DNA of 64,000 bases from an uncultured Bacilli bacterium (GTDB taxonomy: Bacteria > Bacillota_I > Bacilli_A > RF39 > UBA660). The stretch spans positions 434,001-498,000 of the forward strand of contig CAKOKX010000001.1 of the NCBI GenBank assembly GCA_934096035.1, read 5' to 3'. Positions 34,384 to 42,666 of this stretch are shown here, one piece after another. The notes beneath the pieces were generated by a model. It was not told the DNA's origin and ran no database searches. It saw nothing but the letters and a program-made list of their open reading frames with translations. Both the position numbers and the translations under genes were made by a program. Positions within the stretch are counted from its first letter, which is position 1. The number at the start of each line of letters is the position of its first letter.

Positions 34384-34815
34384 ATGGTAAATAAATTTAG
34401 TACAAGTATTCAAGGCTATAAAAAAGAAGAAGTTAATGATTTTGTTAAGGAAGTAACAGTGGAATATGAAAACATGTTACGAAAACTTAAAAATAGTTGT
34501 GAGATAATTGAGACATTAAAAGGAGAACTAAAGCATTATAAAGATATTGAAGCAACTTTAAATCGTGCCATTCTTGTAGCGGAAGAATCAACAAGTAATA
34601 TTAAAAAAGCAGCTTATGATGAATCGAAAGTAATATTAGAAGATGCTAAAAGAAATGCAACTAAAGTAATAAATAATGCTTTACAAAAAGCTGAGAAAAT
34701 AGAGTCTGAAGCTGAAAGCTTAAGAAGAAAAGTTGCAGTATATAAAAGAAGATTTAGAACTCTAGTTGAAGATCAATTAGATGAAATGGAACAATTTGAT
34801 GACAGAATAAATTAA
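34384..34815 (+). CDS. divIVA: Cell division / polarity protein DivIVA
   Basis: 143 residues; TAGGTGGTGGCCTT precedes ATG 34384. The short N-terminal domain (FSTSIQGYKKEEVNDFVKEV) is the lipid-binding DivIVA head, and the rest is one long coiled coil ending in a basic-acidic tail. DivIVA senses negative membrane curvature at the division site. Slightly shorter than Bacillus DivIVA. Co-transcribed with sepF. Confidence 0.9.
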   Translation: MVNKFSTSIQGYKKEEVNDFVKEVTVEYENMLRKLKNSCEIIETLKGELKHYKDIEATLNRAILVAEESTSNIKKAAYDESKVILEDAKRNATKVINNALQKAEKIESEAESLRRKVAVYKRRFRTLVEDQLDEMEQFDDRIN

Positions 34816-34846
34816 AAACACTACTTTTTCTTCGTAGTGTTTTTTG
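34816..34846. terminator. Bidirectional terminator
   Basis: AAACACTAC (34816-34824) pairs perfectly with GTAGTGTTT (34834-34842); T runs on both strands. Serves divIVA and the convergent small gene. Confidence 0.8.
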
Positions 34847-35135
34847 GTTTAGTAATAAATTCATTAACTTTTTTCATCATTACATAAGTTCTTGATACTA
34901 AAAAAGCTATACCAAATAAAATAATTACAGAGCCATACACAAATTGTGCATAAGAATCTTTCTTTATATAAGCCTCAACAAGTAGATAAATACCAAATAA
35001 GATTAAAATAATACTATAAATTAATATTCTATTAAATCTTTTCTTTAATTCAATACCTTGTTCAGTTTGGTAAAATTCGTTTTTAGCTTGTTTTTTTTCT
35101 TCTTTTGTAAGTCTTTGATACTTATACTTCTTCAT
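34821..35135 (-). CDS. Small two-helix membrane protein
   Basis: 104 residues on the minus strand; AATTGGTGATTTATTT precedes the ATG. The N-terminal 35 residues are Lys-rich and soluble (RLTKEEKKQAKNEFYQTEQG), followed by two membrane helices (about 37-55 and 63-83) and a Lys-rich tail. No family recognised. Convergent with divIVA. Confidence 0.65.
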   Translation of the reverse strand: MKKYKYQRLTKEEKKQAKNEFYQTEQGIELKKRFNRILIYSIILILFGIYLLVEAYIKKDSYAQFVYGSVIILFGIAFLVSRTYVMMKKVNEFITKPKNTTKKK

Positions 35136-35223
35136 AAATAAATCACCAATTAAATTATATCACAAAATAAAGTACTAGTAAAATAAAAAAAATTTGATAT
35201 AATTAGATATAGGAAGTGATAGT

Positions 35224-35856
35224 GTGAAAAAATTAAAAATTATATTTACAATTCTTATTTTAATTGTCGTAGGATTCTTTGCAGTAAAATTTATTCTTGG
35301 GTTTATGGAAGATGCAAGAATTAAAAAGATTAAAGAAGGATGGTATGTTGAAGTAAAAATTGAAAATTTAAAAGTAAGAAAAGAACCAGATCGAAACAGT
35401 GCAATATTAAAAGAAGCTAAAAATGGTGAAGTATTTAAAGTAGATGATTATGAAAATCATAATGGAAATTATTGGTATCATATAGAATATGAAAAGGAAA
35501 GATGGGGATGGATAGCAAATCCACTCGGAGATGAATATTTAAATGATGAAAATAATCCAGAAGATATAAAATCTCCGACGATTAAGTTTTTTGACAAAAT
35601 ATATTATGTTGACTCTATAGATGATATAAATTACGATCATTTAGAAGTAAAAGATGATAAACCAGGAGTTAAAGTCACTCATAAAGTATACCATGAAGTT
35701 GATGAAACCCAAGGAAAAGATCAATATTGGATTTTATATATTGCAACAGATGCTGTAGGTAAAACAACTAAAAAGGTTCAAAAAGTGGAATTTAATAAAA
35801 GACCAGACGAATCAAAAGTGCTTGATTTTAGTAAATTGGAAGAAGATAGAAAATAA
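35224..35856 (+). CDS. Membrane-anchored SH3-domain protein
   Basis: 210 residues from GTG 35224, preceded by AGGAAGTGATA. One membrane helix at residues 5-27, then a bacterial SH3 domain (about 40-105: ENLKVRKEPDRNSAILKEAKNGE...WGWIANPLG), then an extracellular beta-rich part. SH3b domains usually bind peptidoglycan, so a wall-associated role is likely. No catalytic domain is attached. Confidence 0.75.
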   Translation: MKKLKIIFTILILIVVGFFAVKFILGFMEDARIKKIKEGWYVEVKIENLKVRKEPDRNSAILKEAKNGEVFKVDDYENHNGNYWYHIEYEKERWGWIANPLGDEYLNDENNPEDIKSPTIKFFDKIYYVDSIDDINYDHLEVKDDKPGVKVTHKVYHEVDETQGKDQYWILYIATDAVGKTTKKVQKVEFNKRPDESKVLDFSKLEEDRK

Positions 35857-35880
35857 CTACGATTAAGTAGTATTTTCTTT
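35856..35880 (+). terminator. Weak terminator after the SH3 gene
   Basis: ACTAC (35856-35860) pairs with GTAGT (35867-35871), followed by ATTTTCTTT. The stop codon is inside. Confidence 0.45.
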
Positions 35881-35886
35881 AAATAA

Positions 35887-35917
35887 AAAACTAGCATATT
35901 TAGAATTTGCTAGTTTT
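35887..35917 (-). terminator. Terminator downstream of tRNA-Lys
   Basis: AAAACTAGC (35887-35895) pairs with GCTAGTTTT (35909-35917). Read on the minus strand it is followed by a T run, 10 bases after the tRNA end. It could also act on the plus strand. Confidence 0.7.
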
Positions 35918-35927
35918 AATTTTTTTA

Positions 35928-36003
35928 TGGTGGGTTGTTAGGGATTCGAACCCTAGACCCATTGATTAAGAGTCAATTGCTCTACCAACTGAGCTAACAA
36001 CCC
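35928..36003 (-). tRNA. tRNA-Lys (anticodon CTT)
   Basis: Complete cloverleaf on the minus strand: acceptor GGGTTGT with ACAACCC, D-arm GCTCAGTTGGTAGAGC, anticodon arm ATTGA-CTCTTAA-TCAAT with anticodon CTT (reads AAG), T-arm with GGTTCGAATCC, and an encoded CCA end. Single tRNA gene with its own promoter and terminator. Confidence 0.95.
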
Positions 36004-36024
36004 ATGTTCTTCAAGAACAAATAA

Positions 36025-36053
36025 ATTATATCAAACACAAATAAATAATGCAA
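36025..36053 (-). promoter_or_regulatory. tRNA-Lys promoter
   Basis: On the minus strand TTGCAT (36048-36053), 17 bases, TATAAT (36025-36030), about 20 bases before the tRNA 5' end. Confidence 0.75.
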
Positions 36054-36107
36054 GTATATTTATGTAATTCAGCAAAAAATTATGATTAGTTTATGATAAT
36101 GTCTTAA

Positions 36108-36359
36108 ATGTTAGTATTTCTTTCATTTTTATTATCAATAACTTTTTCTATTTCATCTATTTTTACATTTTCAATCATTTCTTTGAATATTATTTTTGAT
36201 AACGAAGAAGTAAAAGCAGGTAAGGAACAAAATTTTACTATAAAAGTATCAGCAAAAGATTTAGATGTAAAAAAACCAACATCTTTATATACTAGATTAG
36301 TAATAGAAGTAAATGGAAAACAAGAAGATATAAGGGTTAATTTTTCAATTTCTTGGTAA
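36108..36359 (+). CDS. Possible small membrane-anchored protein (uncertain)
   Basis: An 83-residue frame: one hydrophobic N-terminal helix (residues 1-29), then a hydrophilic beta-rich part (VKAGKEQNFTIKVSAKDLD) that resembles one Ig-like module. No ribosome binding site is visible; TATGAT at 36092-36097 would start a transcript almost at the ATG. It may be a real leaderless gene or the remnant of a larger surface protein. Kept with low confidence. Confidence 0.35.
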   Translation: MLVFLSFLLSITFSISSIFTFSIISLNIIFDNEEVKAGKEQNFTIKVSAKDLDVKKPTSLYTRLVIEVNGKQEDIRVNFSISW

Positions 36360-36394
36360 AATTACTTGTATTTAAACTAAAAATATGCTAAGAT

Positions 36395-36598
36395 TATTAT
36401 GAAATCGATGCGAAAAGACATGATTAATAATTAAGTTTTTTGTAGAGAATTAGCGGTAGGTGGAAGCTAATAAAACCATTATTAATTACTACTTTTTAAG
36501 AGGGTTAATAAACCACGGATAAGTCCGTTATCAATAATTAAGTAAAATAAAGGGATGGTACCGTCTTTATAAAGACTCCTTGGTATCATTCTTTTTTT
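36395..36598 (+). promoter_or_regulatory. Threonine T-box riboswitch
   Basis: Upstream of the thrS operon. Stem I is formed by ATTAATAAT (about 36423-36431) with ATTATTAAT; the distal arm is ATTAGC...AGCTAAT. The specifier in the internal loop is ACC (36475-36477), a Thr codon. The T-box sequence AGGGATGGTACCGT (36551-36564) is followed by the terminator ATGGTACC (36555-36562) with GGTATCAT (36582-36589) and a T run (36592-36598). Uncharged tRNA-Thr should stabilise the antiterminator and switch the genes on. Confidence 0.9.
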
Positions 36599-36618
36599 GT
36601 TTGAAAGGAGGAATGCGT

Positions 36619-36819
36619 ATGGACTATGACACCGAAATAAAAAATTTAAGAAATAGTATGCTTGAATTAAAAATAAAAATAATGATGCTTTCAAGTAAGA
36701 AAGATATTTCAGATTTTGCAGAACAAGTAAAAAATTATACTAAAGAGTATAATGAATTGAAAAGAAAATATGCAATGCTTACATTTAAACAAAGGCAAGA
36801 AAAGAAAGAAGGAAGATAA
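36619..36819 (+). CDS. Small coiled-coil protein in the thrS operon
   Basis: 66 residues from ATG 36619; AGGAGG (36606-36611) fits this start, while ATG 36613 is too close. Entirely helical, heptad-like (EIKNLRNSMLELKIKIMMLS), with a Lys/Arg-rich end. No known family. It lies between the T-box and thrS, one base before thrS, so it is controlled by threonine-tRNA charging. Possibly a small translation-associated or leader-type protein; function unknown. Confidence 0.6.
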   Translation: MDYDTEIKNLRNSMLELKIKIMMLSSKKDISDFAEQVKNYTKEYNELKRKYAMLTFKQRQEKKEGR

Positions 36820-36820
36820 A

Positions 36821-38575
36821 ATGATAAATATTAAAGAAGATGCAAAATTAAGTGTAATGAATCACTCATGTGCCCATTTAATGGCTCAAGCTGTTAAACA
36901 CTTATATCCAGATGCTTTATTCTGGGTTGGACCAGTTATTGAAGAAGGTTTTTATTATGATATAGACCTTAACGGTAAAACTTTAAATGAAGAAGATTTA
37001 CCAGCTATTGAAAAAGAAATGAAAAAATTAGCTAAAGATGGTAAAAGAATAGTTAGACATGAAATAAGTAAAGAAGAAGCATTAGAAATGTTTAAAAATG
37101 ATCCTTATAAAATTGACTTGATATCAAGAATGGATGATAATGCTCAAGTAATTTCATGCTATACTCAAGGAGATTTCACAGACCTATGTCGTGGACCACA
37201 CGTAGATACTGTTAAAGAATTAAAAAACTTTAAACTTCTTAAAGTTAGTGGTGCTTATTGGAAAAATGATGCTAAAAATCATATGTTACAAAGAATATAT
37301 GGAGTATGTTTTGACACACCGGAAGCGCTAGAAGATCACTTAAAAGAACTTGAAGAAGCTAAAGAAAGAGACCATCGTAAAATTGGTAAAGACTTAAAAA
37401 TATTTATGACTTCAGAATTAGTTGGTCGTGGACTTCCATTATGGTTACCAAATGGATATACTCTATGGAGAACACTTCAAAATTACATCACTGATAAAGA
37501 AATAAAATATGGATATAGTCATGTTCATACACCAGATTTAGGTAGCGTAGAACTTTATAAAACAAGTGGACATTGGGATCACTATAAAGACGATATGTTC
37601 CCAGCTATGGAAATGGACAATGAAGCATATGTTTTAAGACCAATGAATTGTCCACATCATATGGTAATGTATAAAAATTTCTTACATTCATATAAAGATT
37701 TACCAATTCGTATTGCTGAAATAGCCAATGACTTTAGATATGAAGCAGCTGGTGCAGTAAAAGGTATTGAAAGAGCTAGATCATTTACTCAAAATGACTC
37801 ACACATTTTCTGTACACCAGAACAAATTGAAAAAGAATTTAAAGGCGTTTTAGATTTAATCATGGATGTTTACAAAGACTTTGGATTTAAAAATTATAAA
37901 TGCCGTTTATCTTTAAGAGATCCAGAAGATAAAGAAAAATATTTTCAAGATGATGAAATGTGGAATAATGCTGAAAATGATTTAAGAAAAGTTTTAAATG
38001 ATATTGGTATTGATTATATTGAAGCAAAAGGTGAAGCCGCATTCTATGGACCAAAACTTGATATATTAATTAAACCCGCAATAGGTAATGAAGTGGCTTT
38101 ATCAACAATTCAACTTGATTTCCTACTACCAAGAAGATTTGAATTATATTATATCGATACAAATGGGGAAAAGAAAACTCCAGTGGTAATTCATAGAGCA
38201 ATATTAGGGTCTTTAGATAGATTCATAGCAATGCTACTTGAAGAAACAAAAGGGGCACTACCTCTATGGCTTGCTCCAGTAGGTATAAATATTATACCAG
38301 TAAATAAAGAATATCATTTAGAATATGCTACATCTATTTATGAAATGTTAAAAGATGCAAATTATCGTGTTGAACTAGATGATAGTGATGAAAAATTATC
38401 TTATAAAATGCGTGAAAGCCAAATAAGAAAGATTCCTATTACATTGATTCTTGGACAAAAAGAAGTTGATGAAAAAACGATTAGTTTTAGACTATTTGGT
38501 AGCACAGAAACTACTACAATGAGTATTGAAGAGTTCAAAAAATATATTGAAAACTTAATCGTTAACAAAAAGTAA
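36821..38575 (+). CDS. thrS: Threonyl-tRNA synthetase lacking the TGS domain
   Basis: 584 residues from ATG 36821 (GAAGGAAG precedes), against about 640 for the usual bacterial enzyme: the N-terminal TGS (N1) domain is missing. The protein starts directly at the N2 editing domain (MNHSCAHLMAQAVKHLYP, with the HxxxH site and DLCRGPHV). Class II core: motif 2 FRYEAAGAVKGIERARSFTQ, zinc ligands in RPMNCPHH, motif 3 HRAILGSLDRFIAMLLEE, then the anticodon-binding domain. Editing of Ser-tRNA-Thr should be retained. Controlled by the Thr T-box. Confidence 0.95.
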   Translation: MINIKEDAKLSVMNHSCAHLMAQAVKHLYPDALFWVGPVIEEGFYYDIDLNGKTLNEEDLPAIEKEMKKLAKDGKRIVRHEISKEEALEMFKNDPYKIDLISRMDDNAQVISCYTQGDFTDLCRGPHVDTVKELKNFKLLKVSGAYWKNDAKNHMLQRIYGVCFDTPEALEDHLKELEEAKERDHRKIGKDLKIFMTSELVGRGLPLWLPNGYTLWRTLQNYITDKEIKYGYSHVHTPDLGSVELYKTSGHWDHYKDDMFPAMEMDNEAYVLRPMNCPHHMVMYKNFLHSYKDLPIRIAEIANDFRYEAAGAVKGIERARSFTQNDSHIFCTPEQIEKEFKGVLDLIMDVYKDFGFKNYKCRLSLRDPEDKEKYFQDDEMWNNAENDLRKVLNDIGIDYIEAKGEAAFYGPKLDILIKPAIGNEVALSTIQLDFLLPRRFELYYIDTNGEKKTPVVIHRAILGSLDRFIAMLLEETKGALPLWLAPVGINIIPVNKEYHLEYATSIYEMLKDANYRVELDDSDEKLSYKMRESQIRKIPITLILGQKEVDEKTISFRLFGSTETTTMSIEEFKKYIENLIVNKK

Positions 38576-38600
38576 TATGATAAAACATATTGCTTTTTTG
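38571..38600 (+). terminator. Intrinsic terminator of thrS
   Basis: AGTAATATG (38571-38579) pairs with CATATTGCT (38586-38594, one G-U), then a T run. It overlaps the stop codon. Confidence 0.7.
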
Positions 38601-38608
38601 TTATAAAC

Positions 38609-38637
38609 TTGCATTTTGTTTAAGTTTGTGGTAAAAT
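38609..38637 (+). promoter_or_regulatory. Promoter of the AbiEii-like gene
   Basis: TTGCAT (38609-38614), 17 bases, TAAAAT (38632-38637), with TG one base before the -10. Confidence 0.65.
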
Positions 38638-38663
38638 AGTTGCCAATTTAAGGGGGATTTTTT

Positions 38664-39569
38664 ATGGAGTTTAGAAATTTAGATCAAGAAAAATCTTTTA
38701 TGAAAAAAGAGGCTAAAAGATTAGGTATTACTCCCATGGCAACATATACAACATATTATGCACGTAAATTATTAGAAAAATTAGCCTTAATAAACAATGG
38801 AGATTTAGTAGTAAAGGGAAGTTTTAGTCAATACGTTCATTTAAAAGAATTAACTAGACCGGTTTTAGATATAGATTTATCATCAACTTTATCACATCAT
38901 ATACCAATAAATATTTTGTTTGCAGCAATATATGATACGTTTTCTAACGAATTAACTTTTGATTTATCAACAACACCAAGACAAACAAAAAATGGTGTTT
39001 ATAAAATCCCTGTTGTAGCAAAAGTAAAATATGAAGGTTCTAAAGAAATGGTTATTCCTGTGCCAATAGATTTTAAAGATAATAATAAAGTAATATTTGA
39101 AACTCAATTTAAAGCAGTTGAACCATTATTTGAAGGGGACCAAAAGTTTTATATAAATACACCATCTTTTGAAGAACATATTGCTGAAAAACTTTATATA
39201 ATAGCACATAATACAAGAGAGGATATTCCAAATACTAGAGTAAAAGATTTTTATGATATATATAAATTGTTTGGTAAAAATTATGATGAAGATAAATTTA
39301 GTTTATATTTTGAAGCAATGGTTATGATGTATGGAATGAATCTTGATGATATAAATGCTGATTTTCTAGATAAAGAATTTGTAAAAAGACACTTAGAATT
39401 GTGGAAAATGATAAAAGAAAAATATCAATTTGTTGATAAAGAAGTAGAATTAAGTGAGGCAGTATTTTTTACTAAAGCAGTTTTAAGTGAACAAATTCAA
39501 AAAATAAGAACTGGCGAATTTAAAAATCAAGCATATTCATTAGTTAGAAAAAAGGGATTGCAAAAATAA
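38664..39569 (+). CDS. AbiEii/AbiGii-type nucleotidyltransferase
   Basis: 301 residues; AAGGGGGATTTTTT precedes ATG 38664. Nucleotidyltransferase motif: VVKGSFSQYV, then RPVLDIDLSS near residue 70 (the G-S and D-x-D pair). The conserved VKDFYDIYKLF appears near residue 195. AbiEii is the toxin of type IV toxin-antitoxin / abortive-infection systems and transfers nucleotides to tRNA ends. The usual AbiEi winged-helix antitoxin gene is absent on both sides, so this is an orphan copy. Activity not proven. Confidence 0.8.
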   Translation: MEFRNLDQEKSFMKKEAKRLGITPMATYTTYYARKLLEKLALINNGDLVVKGSFSQYVHLKELTRPVLDIDLSSTLSHHIPINILFAAIYDTFSNELTFDLSTTPRQTKNGVYKIPVVAKVKYEGSKEMVIPVPIDFKDNNKVIFETQFKAVEPLFEGDQKFYINTPSFEEHIAEKLYIIAHNTREDIPNTRVKDFYDIYKLFGKNYDEDKFSLYFEAMVMMYGMNLDDINADFLDKEFVKRHLELWKMIKEKYQFVDKEVELSEAVFFTKAVLSEQIQKIRTGEFKNQAYSLVRKKGLQK

Positions 39570-39575
39570 TAAAAG

Positions 39576-39606
39576 ATTAGTTTATTAAGTTAAACTAATT
39601 TTTTTC
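39576..39606 (+). terminator. Intrinsic terminator of the AbiEii-like gene
   Basis: ATTAGTTTA (39576-39584) pairs with TAAACTAAT (39591-39599), followed by T. Confidence 0.75.
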
Positions 39607-39924
39607 TGTAACGAACAGTAAAAAAGAGTAAATTTAATTAATAAAGTAAAAATAGATAATAATTGGTGAATCTGCTAATTGTCTATTTTTTCTTCTCAAA
39701 AAAGGAAAATTGCGGCATACAAAAAAATTTAATAAAAAAATGCTGATTTTTTGAAAAAAATGTGGTAAGTTTTAATCATCAATAGAATAAATTAATAGTA
39801 ATAAAGAAATGATTATAATTATTGATAGTATAATTTTAGTTTTTTATTCACTATTTATCACCAAATATATTCTAACAAAATTATAGTTAAAAGTCATTGT
39901 TTTACCTAAAAACTGATAACAATA
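39607..39924. other. Gene-free intergenic stretch
   Basis: About 320 very AT-rich bases without a supported gene. A second hairpin is formed by AATAGATAAT (39651-39660) with ATTGTCTATT (39678-39687) followed by T, perhaps a back-up terminator or the end of a small RNA. Nothing else clear. Confidence 0.4.
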
Positions 39925-39953
39925 TTTAAATATTTTGTAAAATATATTATAAT
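39925..39953 (+). promoter_or_regulatory. Promoter of the sensor kinase module
   Basis: TTTAAA (39925-39930), 17 bases, TATAAT (39948-39953). Confidence 0.55.
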
Positions 39954-39999
39954 AGTATTAGTTATTACTTATTTTTTTAGAAAAGAGGTGGATAATACT

Positions 40000-41511
40000 A
40001 TGAATAAGTTTATTACATTTTTATTTGCTATATTGTTCACTATTTGGACAATAAGACTTTATTATAAACTGTATGATAAGAAGACAAGAAGATATATTTT
40101 GCTTATTGGATTACTTATTGTATTTTGGATGTTAATAAGAATTATAAAAGGAATTGCAGTTTCTCCACTAACAGAAAGAATGTGTTGGTATCTATATTAT
40201 TTGCCACTAATCTTTATTCCAACACTATATTATATTAGTTCATTATCATTATTAGGTAAAATGAATAAAAGAAAGAAAAATATTATATATTCAATTTCGT
40301 GCTTTTTATTAATCCTTGTTTTAACTAATGATTTTCACGAATTAGTATTTAAATTTGTTAAAGGAATAGTTTTATTTGATGATTATAAACATTTTATAGG
40401 ATATTATTTAATATCTATTTGGATATTTTATTTATTTAGCAAAAGTTTAATAGATTTAGCAATTTATAGAATGAAAATAAAAAAAGATATAAAAGGATTT
40501 TTACCGTTTATAGTAATATTACTAGGTCTTACATACACAATTCTTTATGTGTTAAATGTTCCTTATGTAAGAGGTATAAATATGTCCATTGTTAATAGTG
40601 CATTAATTTGTGTAGGCATTGAACTTGCTTTTTATCTAAATCTAATTCCTAATAATTGTAAATACAAAAGTAGATTTTCTAATTCTAATTTAAATATGGC
40701 TATTATTTCATTGGATGGTAAAACTAAATATACTACGAATGTGTTTGATAATATTCCTAAAAAAATATTAGATGATATAAATAATAATAGTGTGAAAGAA
40801 ACATATAAAAATAAAAATAATATTTATGATATAAAAAAGAACAAAGATAGTTATGTTATCTTAAAAAAAGATTTATCTAGTATTCTTGAACTTGAAAAAG
40901 AAATAAATGAACAAAAGAAAGAATTACTTGAACAACAAGAAAGCATAAGATTAGAAGAAAAAACTAAAAAAGAATTATATGAAATGCAGATAAGAAAAGA
41001 TGTTATAGATAAAGTTGAATTGAAACTAACTGAAAAAAGAAATGAGATTAAAAAAATATTAAAGAAGAAAGATGTATCCACAAAAGATTTTGAAAAAGTT
41101 AAAAGAATTATTATATATAGTAAAAAGAAAAGTATGTTAATAATATCTGAAATTAATGGAGATTCTTATAATGAAAATGGAATTAAAGCATTATTAGATG
41201 AATTATTAAATAGTATGAAGAGTGCTAATATAAAGAGTTTTATTAGTATTAATAATAAGATGACTATAAACGGTAATGAAATGTCTTTATTGTATGATAT
41301 TATATATGAACTTATAGAAAGTAGTAATGATAAATCTATTGTATTATTTATTTCTAAAGAAAATAAGAATGTTAAACTAAAAGCCATTGTAGATACTGAT
41401 AAGTCTTTAAAGAATAAAATAAAAATAGATTCTAGTGTTTTGATAAAAGAAAAAATATATGATACAGATACAGAACTAGAATTTGTTATAAAAGGTGGTG
41501 TTATAAAATGA
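40000..41511 (+). CDS. 7-TM sensor protein with degenerate kinase region
   Basis: 503 residues from ATG 40000; AGAGGTGG precedes it (GTG 39988 lies in that site). Seven hydrophobic helices in the first 220 residues resemble the 7-TM input region of some histidine kinases. A PAS-like segment, a long coiled coil (about 300-365) and a C-terminal part follow. The C-terminal part has the shape of a kinase ATPase domain (LLYDIIYELIESS in the N-box place) but shows no H-box His and no G-box. It overlaps the next gene by four bases. Probably a sensor or pseudokinase partner of that kinase. Confidence 0.7.
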   Translation: MNKFITFLFAILFTIWTIRLYYKLYDKKTRRYILLIGLLIVFWMLIRIIKGIAVSPLTERMCWYLYYLPLIFIPTLYYISSLSLLGKMNKRKKNIIYSISCFLLILVLTNDFHELVFKFVKGIVLFDDYKHFIGYYLISIWIFYLFSKSLIDLAIYRMKIKKDIKGFLPFIVILLGLTYTILYVLNVPYVRGINMSIVNSALICVGIELAFYLNLIPNNCKYKSRFSNSNLNMAIISLDGKTKYTTNVFDNIPKKILDDINNNSVKETYKNKNNIYDIKKNKDSYVILKKDLSSILELEKEINEQKKELLEQQESIRLEEKTKKELYEMQIRKDVIDKVELKLTEKRNEIKKILKKKDVSTKDFEKVKRIIIYSKKKSMLIISEINGDSYNENGIKALLDELLNSMKSANIKSFISINNKMTINGNEMSLLYDIIYELIESSNDKSIVLFISKENKNVKLKAIVDTDKSLKNKIKIDSSVLIKEKIYDTDTELEFVIKGGVIK

Positions 41512-42623
41512 AATTATTACTTATAATTACCATTATAATTACATTAATACAAGTTATTAGAGTATCTACTTGCTTTTTAAGAAAAGATGCATCAAGTATT
41601 AAAAAAATATTTGAATTATTAATATTAATAGTTATGGTTATATTAGAGTATTTTAATTTACTTGATATTTCTAAAATAACTATGTATTTATCTTTGGTAT
41701 TATCAATTTATATTTTGATTAGTTTTATATATGAAAAATTATGTAAAAATGAATATATATCAGTTTTATCTGTTAAAAAAGGTATTGATGCATCTGATAC
41801 TGGAATAATGTTTTTAGATGATAATAATATTATTTTAATAAATAATTTATTTTCCGATATTTTAAAAGGACTAAATATTACTGAAGACTTTATAAACAAT
41901 CTAATAAAGAGTAGTTTTAAGAAAGTAAATAATAATTATCTACTAAAGCATAATGATAAAGTATATATGTTAAATATATATGATAATAAAGAAGTATCTT
42001 TAATAGATATAACAGAGTTATATTCTTTACAAGAAGAAGAAAAGAAACAAAATAAGCAAATTAAAGAAAATAATGATAAATTATTACTTGCTATTAAAAA
42101 TGTTGAAGAATTAGAAAAAGAAAAGAACTTATTAAAACTTAAAAATGAATATCACGATATAATAGGATATAGACTTGCTTTGTTTGATAAATATTTAGAA
42201 CAAGAAAATAAGGATATAAATAACATATTAAAATTATTAGATAGTATTTATGAAGATTTTAATTCAAAATTAGATAGCAATGAAAAATTAAAAAACTTGA
42301 TAAATATGTATAGTATTATAGGAATAAATGTTATAGTTTTTGGAGTTTTACCTATAGACGAAGAAAAAAGCATAGTATTTTTTGAAATAATAAGAGAAGC
42401 TATTACTAATGCTATTATTCATGCTAATAGTAAAAATATTAAAGTAGTTATAACTGCTCGTGATAATTATATAGAAATGGTTATAACAAATGATGGTAAT
42501 AAGCCAAAAAGTGTTATATTTGAAAATGATGGAATTAAAGGAATGCGTAAAAAATTATCTAATATAAATGGTAGTTTAAAAGTTATAACTGATGATAATT
42601 TTAAATTAATAATAAAAGCATAA
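41508..42623 (+). CDS. Histidine kinase (NarX/LytS-like)
   Basis: 371 residues; ATGA overlap with the preceding gene, with AAAGGTGG upstream. Three membrane helices (first 80 residues), a PAS-like domain, coiled coil, then the phosphoacceptor region NEYHDIIGYRLALFDKYL with the likely catalytic His near residue 215. The ATPase N-box is REAITNAIIHANSKNI, and NDGIKGMRKKL replaces the G-box. It should phosphorylate the convergent NarL-type regulator. The input is probably shared with the 7-TM protein. Confidence 0.8.
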   Translation: MKLLLIITIIITLIQVIRVSTCFLRKDASSIKKIFELLILIVMVILEYFNLLDISKITMYLSLVLSIYILISFIYEKLCKNEYISVLSVKKGIDASDTGIMFLDDNNIILINNLFSDILKGLNITEDFINNLIKSSFKKVNNNYLLKHNDKVYMLNIYDNKEVSLIDITELYSLQEEEKKQNKQIKENNDKLLLAIKNVEELEKEKNLLKLKNEYHDIIGYRLALFDKYLEQENKDINNILKLLDSIYEDFNSKLDSNEKLKNLINMYSIIGINVIVFGVLPIDEEKSIVFFEIIREAITNAIIHANSKNIKVVITARDNYIEMVITNDGNKPKSVIFENDGIKGMRKKLSNINGSLKVITDDNFKLIIKA

Positions 42624-42624
42624 A

Positions 42625-42666
42625 AAAGAAGAGATAAATTTTACAAAATATTTCTTCTTTATTTTT
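42625..42666. terminator. Bidirectional terminator between kinase and regulator
   Basis: AAAGAAGA (42625-42632) pairs with TCTTCTTT (42653-42660); A/T runs on both sides. Loop of 20 bases, so moderate. Confidence 0.5.

Noticed and set aside
36482..36694. 70-codon minus-strand frame over the T-box
   Set aside because: Antisense to a well-supported riboswitch and start region, with no family similarity.
39607..39924. Small gene in the 39.6-39.9 kb gap
   Set aside because: No frame with a plausible start, binding site and length was seen; only AT-rich sequence and one extra hairpin.
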